Shown: piece by piece, positions 11,401 to 25,200 of the stretch
How the letters are laid out: each line of letters starts with the position of its first letter
How positions within the stretch are numbered: position 1 is the first letter of the stretch
Assembly (NCBI RefSeq): GCF_035481615.1
Contig: NZ_JAYKOT010000003.1
Coordinates: 558,001-622,000, forward strand
Source of the DNA: Citroniella saccharovorans
GTDB lineage: Bacteria; Bacillota; Clostridia; Tissierellales; Peptoniphilaceae
Length of the DNA stretch: 64,000 nucleotides
Direction of reading: 5' to 3'
Translations under genes and position numbers: made by a program
Notes under the pieces: generated by a model
The model's input: only the letters and a program-made list of their open reading frames with translations
Database searches by the model: none
Told to the model about the DNA's origin: nothing

Positions 11401-14400
11401 TATGAATTTGGTGCTTGGAGTGAGAATGTATCAAATTATAGACAATATAAAAAAGATACTTTTATTACAGCAAGCTTCAATCCTATAAATTCTGTTATAC
11501 CAGAAAAAAATCCAGATGGAACAAAAAATGATAAGCCAGATGGCTATGTGACAGTTACTTTTGTAATTGCTCCAGATGTAGGTGGAAAGATTGCAGACGG
11601 CGAAATTAAGGTTTACTATGTAAATCCAGACAAAGATGTAACTATCAATCCACCAAAAACAGAAGCAGAAACTGGCTATGAATTTAGCGAGTGGGACCCA
11701 GATACTACAACTCCTAACAAATACACTAAAGACACAGAAGTTAAAGGAAATTTCAAGAAGTTAGAAGATATTATTCCTTCAACTAATGACCAAGGAAAAC
11801 CAAATGCCAAACCAGAAGGTTATGTAACTGTTACTTTTGAAAAGGGCGAACATGGAGAACTAAGTGGACAAACTATTTACTATGTGAACCCAGAAGCTGA
11901 TCCAGTTAAAACATTGGCTAATATAACTAAGCCAGAAGTAAAACCAGAAATTGGCTATAAAGCTGATGGTTGGGACAAAGAAGATACTCTAGAAATAAAA
12001 AAAGATGAAATTGTTACAGCTAAATACAAAAAACTCGATGATATTATTCCAAAGACAAAAGATGATGATTCAGAAAAACCAGACGGATATATCACAGTAA
12101 CCTTTGTAAAGGGCGAACATGGAAAAGAATTAGAAGGACAAGCAGTTTATTATGTAAATCCAAAGAAGGCTGTAGTTCTTAAAGATAAAGCTCCTAAAGC
12201 TATTCCAAATACAGGATATAAATTTGCAAGATGGGATGTATCTATTGATCAGGCTATTCAATACGAAGACGGTGCTGAAATCACAGCTCTTTATAATGAT
12301 CCTGGCAATATTTCCACAACAGAAGTAGAAGGTTTTGTAAAAGTTGAATTTAAACCTGGAGATAATGGTAGTTTAGAAGGAACTACAGAGTATTGGATTA
12401 AACCGGAAGTTGAAGTTAATATCCTTGCACCAACTGTAAAACCAAATGTTGGATACAAATTTGATAAGTGGGACAAGGATTTAACAGTAACTTTAGAAGC
12501 AAATGCTCCAACTTACGAAATAATAGCACAATATACTCCACTTAAAAATATCATTCCTCAAAAGAATACTGATGGATCTGACAAACCAGACGGTTACCAC
12601 ACAGTAACATTTAAGGCTGTTAATGGAACCTTAAGCGGAGATGCTATTTACTATGTAAAACCTGATGTAGATATAGACCTAACAGATACAGCTAAAAATA
12701 TTACTAAAAAAGCAAATGTAGGTTATACAGAAGATGGTGGAACTTGGACTCCTGCAATAGAATCCAAGAAGTATAATGCAAATGAAACTTATACATTTAC
12801 TTTCAAAGCATTAGCTGATGTAATTGAAAAAATAGACGATAGTACAAAGAAACCGGATGGATATGTAACTGTAAAAGTTGTACCAACTGATAAGGCAGTA
12901 GATAGTACAGAAAAAATTTACTATGTAAATCCAAATAAAGAAGTTACAATTCCATTTGCAAAGCCTGAGGGAAAAGACGTTCCAGTTGATGAAAGTATTC
13001 CAAAGGCATTTAAGTGGTTGTTCACAAAGTGGACATCAGACGAAGTACCAACAAGAGTTTGGGAAACTGGTGTTGACAAAGGCATTACTGCTAAATTTAC
13101 AAATGAAACCACAATAGTTACTGCAAATTATGACAAGAGCATTACAGACCAAGGTTCAGTTCAAGCAGATGAAGTAACAGTTCACGAATCATTTAAAGAT
13201 GAAGACGGATGGGTTAACAACTTTATTGATACTGAAGCCACAGAAGCAATTTTAAAAGATGCACTTAAAGTAAATGGTGGTAAGTTACCAGCTGATGCTA
13301 CAGTTGTTTTCTTAGATGACGATGGAAATGCTTATGCAGATGATGCTGCATTTAAGGCTGCACTATATGACAAGCTAAAAGAAAAAGATGATGGCAATAA
13401 GCCAAGCAGAATAGAAAAGCTTAAGGCTAAGGTAACATTTAAAAATGGCGAAGTTCAAATAGTAGATATACCTATCAAGGTTATTAAAAATATCTACGAA
13501 GCAAAAACTGAAGAAGGAAAGCCAAATTACGTTCCAGATGGATATGTAAAAGTTACAGTAGATCCAACAACAAAGGCTGAAAATCCTCAAAAATATTTTT
13601 ACTATGTAAATCCAGAAGCAAAGGTTGTAATACCTGGAGAAGATCCAGTAGGAGTAGATGGAAATACATTTACTAAGTGGTTAATTGATGGTAAAGATAC
13701 TGTATATGAACTTGCAAAGAAACCAAGACATCAATTTGATTCTGCAACAACAATAAAGGCACAATATTCAAAAGATGTAATTCCTGCAAAACCTGATGGA
13801 AGTAAAGCTGAAGGAACTCCAGATAACTTTGTAAAAGTTACATTTGTTCCAACAGAAAAGGGAACTCTTGAAGGAAATAGTATTTTCTATGTTAATCCTG
13901 AAAAAGAAGTAATTATCCCAGTAAATAATCCAGTGGGTAAAACTTATTACACATTTAAAGAATGGAAGATAGACGACATTAATACAGGAGAAACCTATAC
14001 AGTAGGTAGTCCAAAACAATTTACTGCAAATGAAACAACAATAACTGCAACTTATACAGAATCTGACAATATAATCCCTTACAATCCAAAGGAACCTACA
14101 ACAAGACCTGATGGCTATGTAAGAGTAACTTTTGAAGCTGAAGAAGGACTCACTTTAACAGAAGAAAAATCTTATTATGTAAAGGCAAATGCAAAGGATG
14201 CAGAAGGAAATCCGATCACACTTGGAAATTCAGAACTTGTAAAACCAGCATATAAAGAAGAAACTGGCTATAAGTTTGATAAGTGGGATAAAGAAGACAG
14301 TCTTGTAATCGAAGCTGCTGATATTGTAGTAACAGCAAAGGCAACAAAGCTTGACAATGTTATTCCAGAGAAAAAAGAAGATGGAACTCCAAATGAAAAA

Positions 14401-17400
14401 CCAGCAGACTACAAGGAAGTAACATTTGTTATTAAAACTGGAGACGAATCTAAGGGTTCAATTACTGGCGTTGCAAAATTCTATGTCAATCCAACCGAAT
14501 ATGTAACCATCAACCCACCAGCAACCAAGGCTGAAACAGGTTATGAATTTGGCGCATGGGATAAGGATACAACTATTCCAACAGTTTACGACAAGGATAC
14601 AACAATTACAGGTTCCTTTAACGACTTGGAAGCTGTTATTCCAAAGACAAATCCAGATGGAACAGAAAACAAACAACCAGCTGGCTACAAGACAGTGACC
14701 TTTGTAATTGATCCAGCAAAAGGCGGAAAGATTGCAGACAAAGAAGCCGCAGTTTACTATGTAAATCCAGCTAAAGAAGTAACAGTCCCTCAACCAAAGA
14801 CTCAAGCTGAAACAGGCTATGAATTTGAAAAGTGGGATAGAGATACTGTTACAACTCCTAAGAAATACACTGACGACACAGAAGTTAAAGGAAATTTCAA
14901 GAAGTTAGAAGATATTATTCCTTCAACTAATGACCAAGGAAAACCAAATGCCAAACCAGAGGGTTATGTAACAGTAACATTTGCTAAAGGCGAACATGGA
15001 GAACTAACAGGACAAACTATTTACTATGTAAACCCAAAAGCAGACCCAGCAAAAACTTTAGGCGACACATCAATAGTAAAACCTGAAGTAAAAGCAGAAA
15101 TTGGATATAAGTTCAAATCTTGGGATTATCTTGATACAAAAGAAATAATAAGCGACATTAAAGTTACTGCACAATATATTTCAATTGATGATGTCATTCC
15201 TTCAACAAATGACCAAGGAAAACCAAATGAAAAGCCAGATGGCTATATTGAAGTAAAATTCTCTACAGAAGAAAATGGTAAGATAAAGGGAACAGAAAAA
15301 AAAAGAAAAAGTTGTGTATGTAAATCCAAACAAGGCAGTTGTATTAAAAGGTTTCGATCCAGAAGTTACACCAGACACTGGATATGACTTTGCTGGATGG
15401 GATACACCAATTGAAAAGAAAATCCAATATTCTAAAGGGGATGTAATCAAAGCCCTTTACAATGAAAAAGGTGATGTAATCCCACAAGAAAAACCAGACG
15501 GATCAGATAAACCAGCAGGATATATAACAGTTACTTTTGATAAGGGAACTAATGGTGAATTAGAAGGCAAGACTGTTTACTATGTAAAACCAAATAAAGA
15601 AGTAACAGTACCAGCACCAAAGGTTAAACCAGCTGTAGGATATGAATTTAGTAAATGGGACAAAGAATTAACTCAAACATTTAAAGAAGATACAAAAATA
15701 ACTGCAGAGTATAAAACACTTGAAAATATAATTCCTCAAAAGAATACTGATGGAAGTGACAAGCCAGATGGATATGTAACAGTGACATTTAAGTCAGATG
15801 CTAATGGAACATTATCAGGAACTACAGTTTACTATGTAAAATCAAATACGGAAGTAGATTTAACAAGTACTGCTGATGCAATTGGCAAAAATCCAAATGT
15901 AGGTTATACAGAAGATGGTGGAACTTGGACTCCTGCAATAGAATCCAAGAGATATGACGCAGATGCTGAATACACATTTAAATTCAAGCCATTAGATGAT
16001 GTAATTCCAAAAACAAAAGATGATGATTCAGAAAGACCAGAAGGCTATGTAAAAGTAACTCTTATCCCAACAGATAAAGCAACAGATATAGCAAATAAGG
16101 TTTATTTTGTAAATCCTAACAAGGAAGTTACTATTACAAATAAACCAGAAGGTAAGACTGAAACAATTGATGGTATTAATTACACTTATATTTTCACTGG
16201 CTGGACAGTAACAAAAGGTACAATAGCTTCTTGGTCTGATGAAAATATCAAGGGAACATTTATCCAAGATACAGAAATCACAGCTCAGTATAAAACATCA
16301 GTTAATCCTGGAGAATTAATAGCTGCACCAGTAGGTAAAGAAAATGTTATTACTCCAGTAGGGGTAAAACCAGATGCTAAAGATTTAATTAAAAATATTC
16401 CTGGAAGTGAAAAAGACCCACTACCAGATGGAACAAGTTTTGATTATGCAGAAAATGGTGAACCAAATGTAAATGAAGCTGGAAAAACTACTGCAAAAGT
16501 AAAAGTAACTTATCCAAATGGAAAGACTGTCATAGTTGAAGTACCAATAACAGTAGTTGGAAATGTAGTTCCACAAAAACCTGGCGAAGATAAACCAAAT
16601 GTACCAAGTAACTATGTAAAAGTTACATTTGTAATTGATCCTCATACAGGTGGAAAGATTGCAGATGGTGAAACTACTATTTACTATGTAAATCCAGATA
16701 AGGAAGTAACTGTACCACAACCAAAGACAGTAGCTGAAACAGGCTATGAATTTGAAAAATGGAATCCTGATACTTCAACAGCTAAGAAATACGATAAAGA
16801 TACAACAGTTAAGGGTAATTTCAAAAAGTTAGAAGATATTATTCCTTCTACTGATGAAAATGGAAAACCAAATGCCAAACCAGAAGGCTATGTAACTGTA
16901 AGATTCTTAACAAATGATAATGGAAGCTTGGAAGGTGAAACTGTTTACTATGTAAATCCAAAAGCTAAGATAACTATGAAGGATATAAAAGCTCCTACTA
17001 TAATTCCAAATGATGATTATCTAGTAGCTAATCCTGAATGGAGACCTGACCTTACAGATGATAATTCAAAAATAATTTCAGACAGATGGTATCTTGCAAA
17101 CTATAAAGCTAAGGTGAAAAATCCAACTGAATTTAAAATAACTTATATTTCTGGAAATCCAGAAGGAGGAAAGGTTGATCCTAAGTCTGAAGTAGTTAAA
17201 ATTGATGGTGGAGAAATAAAAGGCTCAACTGCCACTCCAAACGAATGCTACAAATTTGTTAAATGGATTGATGCAGATGGTAATAAAGTTTCAGATAGTG
17301 AATACTTTGTACCAACAGATAGAAAAGAAGCAACTTATGTAGCTATATTTGAAAAGAAACAAACCACTGTTTTAGTACCAGATCCAATCCCATGTCCAAA

Positions 17401-18323
17401 TCCAGACAAACCTGAGCCAAAACCAGAAAAGCCAGAAACAGATAGGACAAGCGGAAAAGACAGAATCGAAACAGGAATAGAAGTATCAAAGAAATACTTT
17501 GACAAATCAAAAATAGTAATAATAGCTGATGAAAAAGACTTCCCAGACTCAATGACAGCATCAGTACTATCCAAAATCTTAAGAGCGCCAATACTACTAA
17601 CAAACACAAACAAGTTAGACCCAAGAGTAGCAGCAGAAATTAAGAGACTAGGAGCAGAAGATGTAATCATAGTCGGAGGAGAAAACTCAATATCAGAAAA
17701 AGTCGCAAAAGAACTAGCAAACTACGACAAAGACACAGTAGAAAGACTAGCAGGAAAAGACAGATACGAAACATCAGCAGAAGTAGCAAGAAGAGTAGTA
17801 GGACTAACAGGTCAAAAAAGGCTACGCAGTAATAGCAAGCGGAGAAATCTTCGCAGACGCCCTAACAATAGGAGCATTTGCAGCAAGAGAAGAATACCCA
17901 ATCCTACTAGTAAAGAAAAATGAAATACCAGAAAGCATAAACAAAGCATTCAAAGAACTAGGAATCAAAAACGTATATCTAGCAGGCGGAGTAAACACAG
18001 TAAGTGAAAAAGTCGCAAAAGACCTACCAGGCCTAATAGAAAGAATAGCAGGAGAAAATAGGTTTGAAACAGCAGTCAAAATAGCAAAAGAAAAATTTGC
18101 AGGAAGAGAAAGCATATTCCTAGCAAATGGACACGTATTTGCAGACGCACTAGTAATATCACCAGTAGCAGGATTACTAGACATGCCAATCCTATTAACA
18201 AATGCAGACACAGCACCTAAGTCACTTACAGAATATATAGAAGAAGAAAATATAAAAGCTATAACAGCAGTAGGTGGACAAAGGATGGTAAGCGATAAAG
18301 TATTAGAAGAGCTTACAAAATAG
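8422..18323 (+). CDS. Giant CWB2-anchored repeat protein B1 (two frameshifts)
   Basis: Read across two one-base shifts this is one protein of about 3,300 aa. Start ATG 8422 follows AAAGGAGC. A signal peptide covers residues 1-26 (ends PSLAYA). Next come a unique N-terminal region to about 370, one InlB B-type repeat (about 374-451), Rib-like segments, a MucBP-like segment (nt 10417-10665), then about 22 degenerate 70-90 aa units with the pattern GYVTVTF..G....YYVNP..GY.F..WD....A.Y..l.dvIP. Three CWB2 repeats lie at the C-terminus (nt about 17440-18323) and anchor it to the wall. Frame is lost at a 9-A run (15296-15304) and a 6-A run (17814-17819); removing one A at each site restores the repeat pattern exactly. 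Consensus errors are most likely, but slipped-strand phase variation cannot be excluded. No LPXTG motif is seen. Confidence 0.85.
10140..17110 (+). repeat. About 22 tandem coding repeats inside gene B1
   Basis: The YYVNP core (variants YYVKP, YWIKP, FYVNP, YINP) recurs about 22 times at 200-320 bp intervals, each followed by a GYxF..W aromatic motif and a DVIP/DIIP linker with KPDGY or KPEGY. Some units are near-identical at DNA level, for example the linkers at about 11750-11820 and 14893-14970. Such internal identity favours unequal recombination and repeat-number change. Confidence 0.85.
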
Positions 18324-18342
18324 TTCTGAGAATAAAGACAGA

Positions 18343-18367
18343 AAAGACCGAGCAATCGGTCTTTTTT
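18343..18367 (+). terminator. Rho-independent terminator after gene B1
   Basis: Same GACCGA/TCGGTC hairpin and T-run as at 306-330, 20 bases past the B1 stop. Confidence 0.9.
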
Positions 18368-19263
18368 GCTTGGAAAAACTTTTTATATACATATAATCTT
18401 TTTTATATAAGTATCTTTTATAAAAACTTAAATAATATTAGAGGTGATTTATAAATTAATTATAAATAATAACTACTTGAAAATTAATATAGTAAAAAGC
18501 TTCAAGATAAATATTAAAAATATAATATAATATTAAAGATAAAATATAAGAAAAATATCTCTTATTTAAATTATTAAGACATAATAAATTTTTATTAATA
18601 AAGATAAAGATTAAAAAACATATATTTAGACTAAGCATTTTAGGGTAAATATATTAAAGTAGGAGAATTTTTTATTCATAATAAAATTAAAAATTATATA
18701 AGTATTTTTTATATTTAGAAATATTAATATAAATTTTTAATTAAAAAATATACTTTAAAATTCTTTTTTTACATCAAAATATCATTTTAAAAAATATTTA
18801 AAATAATTTTAAATCATACCATTTTTATTTGAATTTTATGCAAAAAAAGGCTATAATTAAAGTGTATAAGAATATTTAGGCAAATAAAATATAATTATTT
18901 GAAATACCTAATTCAATAAATAATGCTTAGGAAGGAAAGTGAATTAATACAATACAAATCGTAAGTATCTATAATTTGGGATTTAAGTTAGCTATTGAAG
19001 GTATTTTTAAGATATATTATATTTTTAATATAAAATTTTGTTTGAAACTACAATTCTTAAATTAGCTTCATTAAATTAAATCAAAATAGATTATATAGAT
19101 TTTCACGTGAGACTTTTATTTAAGTTTGATATTTAAACAGAAAATTAGAAATTTTATTTAAAAATATATTTGCAAAAATAATATATAAAATATTTTGCAA
19201 GATTTTATGGTAAAAGATAAATATAGAGATTTAAAAATAATATATACTACTAAAGGAGGAAAC
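18368..19263 (+). promoter_or_regulatory. AT-rich leader region upstream of gene A2 (second copy)
   Basis: Second copy of the leader at 331-1226, shifted by 18,037 bp, with no difference visible by eye. It holds the same promoter candidate and weak hairpin and no gene. Confidence 0.55.
18829..18857 (+). promoter_or_regulatory. Candidate sigma-A promoter for gene A2
   Basis: TTGAAT, 17-bp spacer, TATAAT; identical to the element upstream of A1. Confidence 0.6.
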
Positions 19264-22200
19264 GTGAAAAATTTTTTAAAGAAACTATTGATATGGACAC
19301 TTATTTTTACAATGGTCCTATCTACACCAGTTGAGATTTTTGCACAGGTTACAAGAGAAAATGTAACATATAATCCACCAAAAATCTCAAACTATGAAGA
19401 TTTATCTCAAGATAAATCAAAGATAATAAATGAGCTGAAGCCTGTTAAGCCGGCTAAGCTAAAAAGTGGACAAAAAGCTGAAGATTTAATAAAAAATCCT
19501 GAGCAGCCTAAAATTTATACACTTAGAACAGATTATAAGGTTCAAAGGGGAGAAAAGTATGAAGTTGGCTACCAACCTTATATTGCCAGTGTAGGAGAGG
19601 CAGCAAGCGAAGAAGAAAAGGCAAAAGTTAATAAAGTAATTACACTTCCAGAACTTGCAGGCTACGACAAGTCACATCTAGAAGATACTTTCACTAATAA
19701 TTATGATGAAATTGTTAAAGCTGCAAAAAATGGTACACAATCTGGCAATAAAAATAATGGAATAAGATATGAGGAAGAAAGAGACTTTAAATATAAGTCC
19801 AAATCAAATACCATAACAATCAAACACGTATTCCAAGACTTGCATGATTTTTCCAAGTACACAAATCCTGATGGAACTATCACACATTCAGACGGAACTA
19901 AGGGAACATTAATTAATAAAGGTGGTACTAACCCGGTAGAAGTAGACGAGAATGAAGTTAAAAAGCATGAACTTAGAACAATACAAAATGGAAACACTGG
20001 TTCTACTATGGAAGTAATACCTTTAGACCAAGTAGAGAGGAAGGGATTTGTTCCAGAAGCTCCATTTATAGCTATGCAAGTTCCAGAAAATGCCGAGAAT
20101 TTTATACTTGAATATCGCTACAACCGTGATCATTATGATGTTAATTTTGATACCGATGGCGGAACAGAACTTCCAAATCGTACTCTTTACTATGGACAAA
20201 CTATTCCTAAATTAGATTTTAATGTAAAAAAACCAGGTTCAAATTTTCTAGGTTGGAAAGCAGATAAAGATATAAATTATTTTGATGCTGATGGCAATAA
20301 AAAAACTCTTTCTAAAGATGATTTAATTACAAAAGCAGACTTTGAGCCAGGTGAAAAATTTCAAGATGGCATAAAATATGCTATGCCAGCAGAAAGTCTT
20401 ACTTTTACTGCTCAGTGGACTGAAAATGAAACAGCAGAATATGTAATCCAATTTTGGACTGAAAAGCCGGATTACAATGACCAAGACGACACACTTCCTT
20501 TGCGCGATCGCTACGATTTTATCGGCGCAAGAAGAGTAGACAATGCCGACACCGCTTCTACTCCGGATCTTACAAACTTAGATATCCACGGCATCACCTT
20601 CCCGGACTTAAATGACGGACGTTTAGAAAAAGCACAAGAGAGCAAAGAGGAATTTGAAAGATATTACGTCTTAAATGAAGACTTGACTAAGAAGCAAAAT
20701 GCTTCTGAAAAAGACCCAACCGTACAAAAAACTGTATCATCAACGGGAGAAACAGTCTACAACGTATACTACGACCGCAGAGTCTATACCCTTTACTTTA
20801 CAGCTGCGAGTGGAGAGGCGTTTGATATAGTAGGTAGCTTCTGGCCGATTATAACAAGAGATGGGAAAGTCATAGGAAAAGAAGGATCTCCTTATAAAGT
20901 AGATGTTCGCTTCAACCAAAGCTTGGATAAAATATGGCCAAAGGATGCGGAAGTTTCAAATCTTCCGACTTCTTCTGATAAAGAACAAGGAGACACCGGC
21001 CTAATAGGCTGGACAATTAACAATAACGAGGGTGAACAAGCTTATCGCGATACTCCACCTTATCGTTTAAGTGCAGAAGATTTTATCGACAGTCAAGATG
21101 TAGTGGGAACAGGAGAGTTTGAGGGATTTGGTCACTCAGATCAAATACCTATAAAGGATGGAGAAACTAAGAAAAGAGATAAATATGAGATTTCCATAGG
21201 ATCGACATCCTATGAACAATCTGTTGTCCATCACATTGATATTATAAAGGACGATTTCGATGGCAAGGAACAAATCGATTATGACATGTCCTATTGGAAG
21301 AGCGATACGAGTGCAGCTGGACCTAATGGGTATCCCTTCGGTTTGCCTCATCTTCAAGGTTTTACCCTTAAAGAAGAGAGAAGGACGGCAGAATGGATAG
21401 GACTAAAAAAAGGTCGTGTTGGAACTTGGGACGCACGTAAAACTTTTGATGAATTAAATGCAGAGAGAAATAAGAAAACGCCTTTTAGAAGCGACGCCGA
21501 CAAGATAGAATACATCGATCAATTTCCTTGGGGCACAAAATCCTTTAAAGGGGCAAATGCCTACAATTATGCAAACTACTCTCGTAATAAGTACAAGTTA
21601 AAATTAAATAACGATCCAAAGACAGTAAAAAATGACAGCGAATATGGTGCAGGCAATATTATAGAGGTGCCTTATGAATTGCCATTAAATGATTTAAAAC
21701 TCGATACGACACACAAACCCGAAAAACCGAATTGGGTACGTGATGATTGGAGCTTCTTAGGCTGGGCACTGGATCCCGCCGGCGACAACCTGGTAAAAGA
21801 CGGAAAAGAAACAAAACTTCATTATGACCAAATTCTCTACGCCAAATGGGGCGAACCTGATTATAAGTGGAAGGTTATCTTTGATCCAAATGGAGGTAGT
21901 TTAAGGACAATCGATGAAAACAAATTAACTACAAAACGCAAGACGGTAAAAGAAGGCGATATTGGTCAAGAAAAAGAAACAACTTATCCTATAAAAGAAA
22001 CAAACGATGGCAACAAGCAAGTCTTTACAGTTATCCAAAGACAAAAGCTTGTAGAACCGAACTTTAAACCAGAAAAGAAGGGCTACGACTTTATGGGCTG
22101 GGAAGTAATTCGCTATAAAAAGGATGCCAAGACAGGTGACTACACAGATGAGATCGACAACTCTTATAGAGAAACCTATAAGGTTCCAGAATTATATTCC

Positions 22201-25200
22201 TTCGGCAATGATGTTGTATCTCCAATTTATCTAAAAGCGATTTGGGTTCCAAATCAAAAGGTAGATATTGATGTCTTACATTATATGTTGGACGATAATT
22301 ATGAGTTAGATAAGCTAGTAAAGCCTAATCCTAAAAAAGATAGGCTAGAAGAAAAACGTGCAAACTACCTAGTTGCTACAACTGGCGATAGACAAAATGA
22401 CGAATATATCTTAGCACCTCATGACGAACTTCAAAAAAAATTAACCGGCGACTTAAAGAAGGAATACGAAGAATATAACAATCGCGTAAAATTAAACAAC
22501 TCCTTCTTCCAAACATTTAGGGTTGAACCAGAGAAGATTGATGATGGCAATGGAAATTTAATTCCAAATCCTAAAGCAGAAAACAATGTCTTTAAATTCT
22601 TCTACAGACCTTTTAGGAAAAGAGAATACAAGATCAACTATATAGATGAAAGATTTAAAGGCAAGGAAAACGAAAAAGACGGAGCTATTATCGGTCAAGA
22701 ACTTGTAAAAAATGGTAATCGTTATTATGATGCAAGAAATTATAGACGAATTCCAGGTTGGGTTCTTACAAGTGCACCACAACAACAACTATTCTTTGAT
22801 GTAAATGAAGAAACCAACGAATTAATAGGCATCAATGGTACTGGTAGTGATGAAATTACCTTCTATTATAAGGACGTAAGAGTAATAGAAGTTCCTGGAG
22901 ACAAAGAGCCACCAGAAGGATATGTTAGAGTAACTTTCAAGGCAGATAAGGGTGGAGCATTTGTAGACAAGTACGGAAACGAAGTTACAGAACTTCACTA
23001 CGATGTAATAAAGGGACTTAAATCAGACCTACTTCCAGATCCAGAAATATTGGGTAAAAAGGCAGATGGAACACCTAATGACAAAGAAGAAGGAAAGTAT
23101 TATATCACTCCAGATGATGGTAAGAAATTTGTAAAATGGGATAATAAACCATTATTAAACAAAAATACCCTTGTTGAAAATAGTGCAGAAAACTTCTACG
23201 TATTTACAGCTTACTTTGAATGGTCAGGTCTATCTGCATCTGGTCTAGTAAGAACAGAAGCCTACAAAGATCCAGAAGGAAATTGGACAAATAACTTTGC
23301 TCCAACGATTGAAGATATAAAGAAACAATTAGTTTGGAGAGAAAATGACCAAGTAAAAGATCTTCCAACAGGAACTGAAATAAAATTATACGATGAAGCT
23401 GGCAATGAATTAACAAGCGATCAGCAAGTTTATGATTTAGTAAATGAAAAAAAAGCTGCCGACAAAGACCAGCTTGTTCGCACAGTAAATATCAAAGCTA
23501 AAGTTACATTCCCTGATAAAAAAGACCCACAAGAACTTGATATACCAATTACAATTTACAAAAATGTTTACGAAGCCCTTAACAAAGAAGGCGACAAACC
23601 ACTATTCTTAAAAGAAGCGGAAGAGAAAGAAGCTAAAGATGGTGGACTAAAAGATATTTTAAAGGATAATACTGAAAACAGATATATTAAGGTTACAATT
23701 AAACCAAATAAAGACTTTACAAACAAAGACGATAAAGTTTACTATGTAAATCCAAATGCTTGGGTAGAAATTCCTGAATTAAAGGTTGAAGATACCGAAG
23801 CAGCAGGCACAGGATTTATTAACTGGACAGCTGATCAAGTTAAACAAAATGACGATGGCAAAGCAAATGGCAAGTTTGATTTTGACAAGCGTCATAAGTT
23901 TACAGAAGATACAATAATAACGCCAGTTGATGCTAAGGATGTAGTTGAACAAGAAGATCCAAACAAGAAACCTGATGTACCAAATGGATATGTAAAAGTT
24001 ATAGTTAAAACAACTGACAATGCAACAGATGATACTAAGTTTGAAAAAACATTCTGGGTTAATCCTACTAGGGAAGTAACTATAGGTGTAACAAACCCAA
24101 CAGGTAAAACAATAACAACTGATACTACAAAATATACTATGAATTTCTCTAAGTGGGAATCAGAAGATAAATCAAGAACTTGGGAAGACAAGATAGTAGG
24201 AAAATTTGAAAATGATACTACAATCCTTGCAAAATATTCTGTAAAATCTGAAGTGATAAAAGACCAAGTTCCGACAACAGATACAGTTCACACACCACAA
24301 GGAAAGACACCGACAGTTGATGAAATCAAAGATAAGATTACTCCACCTGAAGGAAAAACTATTAAGAATGTAACAATAGTTGAAAATCCGGATGTAAATA
24401 ATCCGGGAGAAAGTAAGGTTAAAGTAATAGTTGAATATACTGACGGTTCAAAAGTTGGAACAAATGAAAAGCCTGTAGAAATTCAAGTTAAAGTACACGA
24501 ACCAGTTGTACCTGCTAAACCAGATGGCACAAGGCCAGAAGAAGCACTTGAAAACTATGTAAAAGTAATCTTCAAGGCTGGCATAGGCGGAAGTCTATCA
24601 GGCGATTTAGTTTACTATGTATCACCAGAAGTTGAAGTTGATATGACAGAATCAGCTGGAAAGATTACAAAGACTCCAGAAGTTGGATACATTGTAAATG
24701 GTGAAAACTGGACTAACAAAGATAATAAAACTTTAAAAGGAACATTTAAAGATTCTGAAACTGAATTTGTATTTAATTTTGACAAGTCTGACGATGTAGT
24801 AGAAAAAACTGACGACCCAACTCAAGTAATTCCAGAAGGCTATGTAAAAGTAACCTTTAAGACAGAAGATGAAGCTAAGGGTAAACTTGATGGAGAGAAA
24901 TTAGAAAAAATCTACTATGTAAATCCAAAAGCAGGAATAAAATTAGGAAAAGCAGAAACTGAAGATAATAAAACTCTTGTAGTTCCAAAAACACTTCCAG
25001 CTGATAACTATGAATTTGTTAAATGGTATGAAGAAATTGATACTGAAAATTCAATCACAAGCGAAAGAATCCATGTTGCTAAATTTAGACTAGTTAAGGT
25101 AACATTAACTTATGAGGCTGGCGAAGGAGCGACTGGCAATGTTCCAGCTGAGCTTGAAGTAGATTATGGTACAAGTGTAAGACTTGCAGGTCCAGGAAAT

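Noticed and set aside
10140..17110. Regular repeats as a possible CRISPR array
   Set aside because: Repeats are in frame, degenerate and code for a protein domain; no constant short repeat with unique spacers.
17335..17670. Long open frames on the minus strand opposite gene B
   Set aside because: They mirror the biased codon use of the repeat-rich coding strand; no ribosome sites or protein features.
15314..17923. Separate gene starting inside B1
   Set aside because: It is the continuation of B after a one-base shift, with no start site or signal peptide.
17400..18323. LPXTG sorting signal at the B C-terminus
   Set aside because: No LPXTG-like motif, hydrophobic segment and basic tail; the end is CWB2 repeats.
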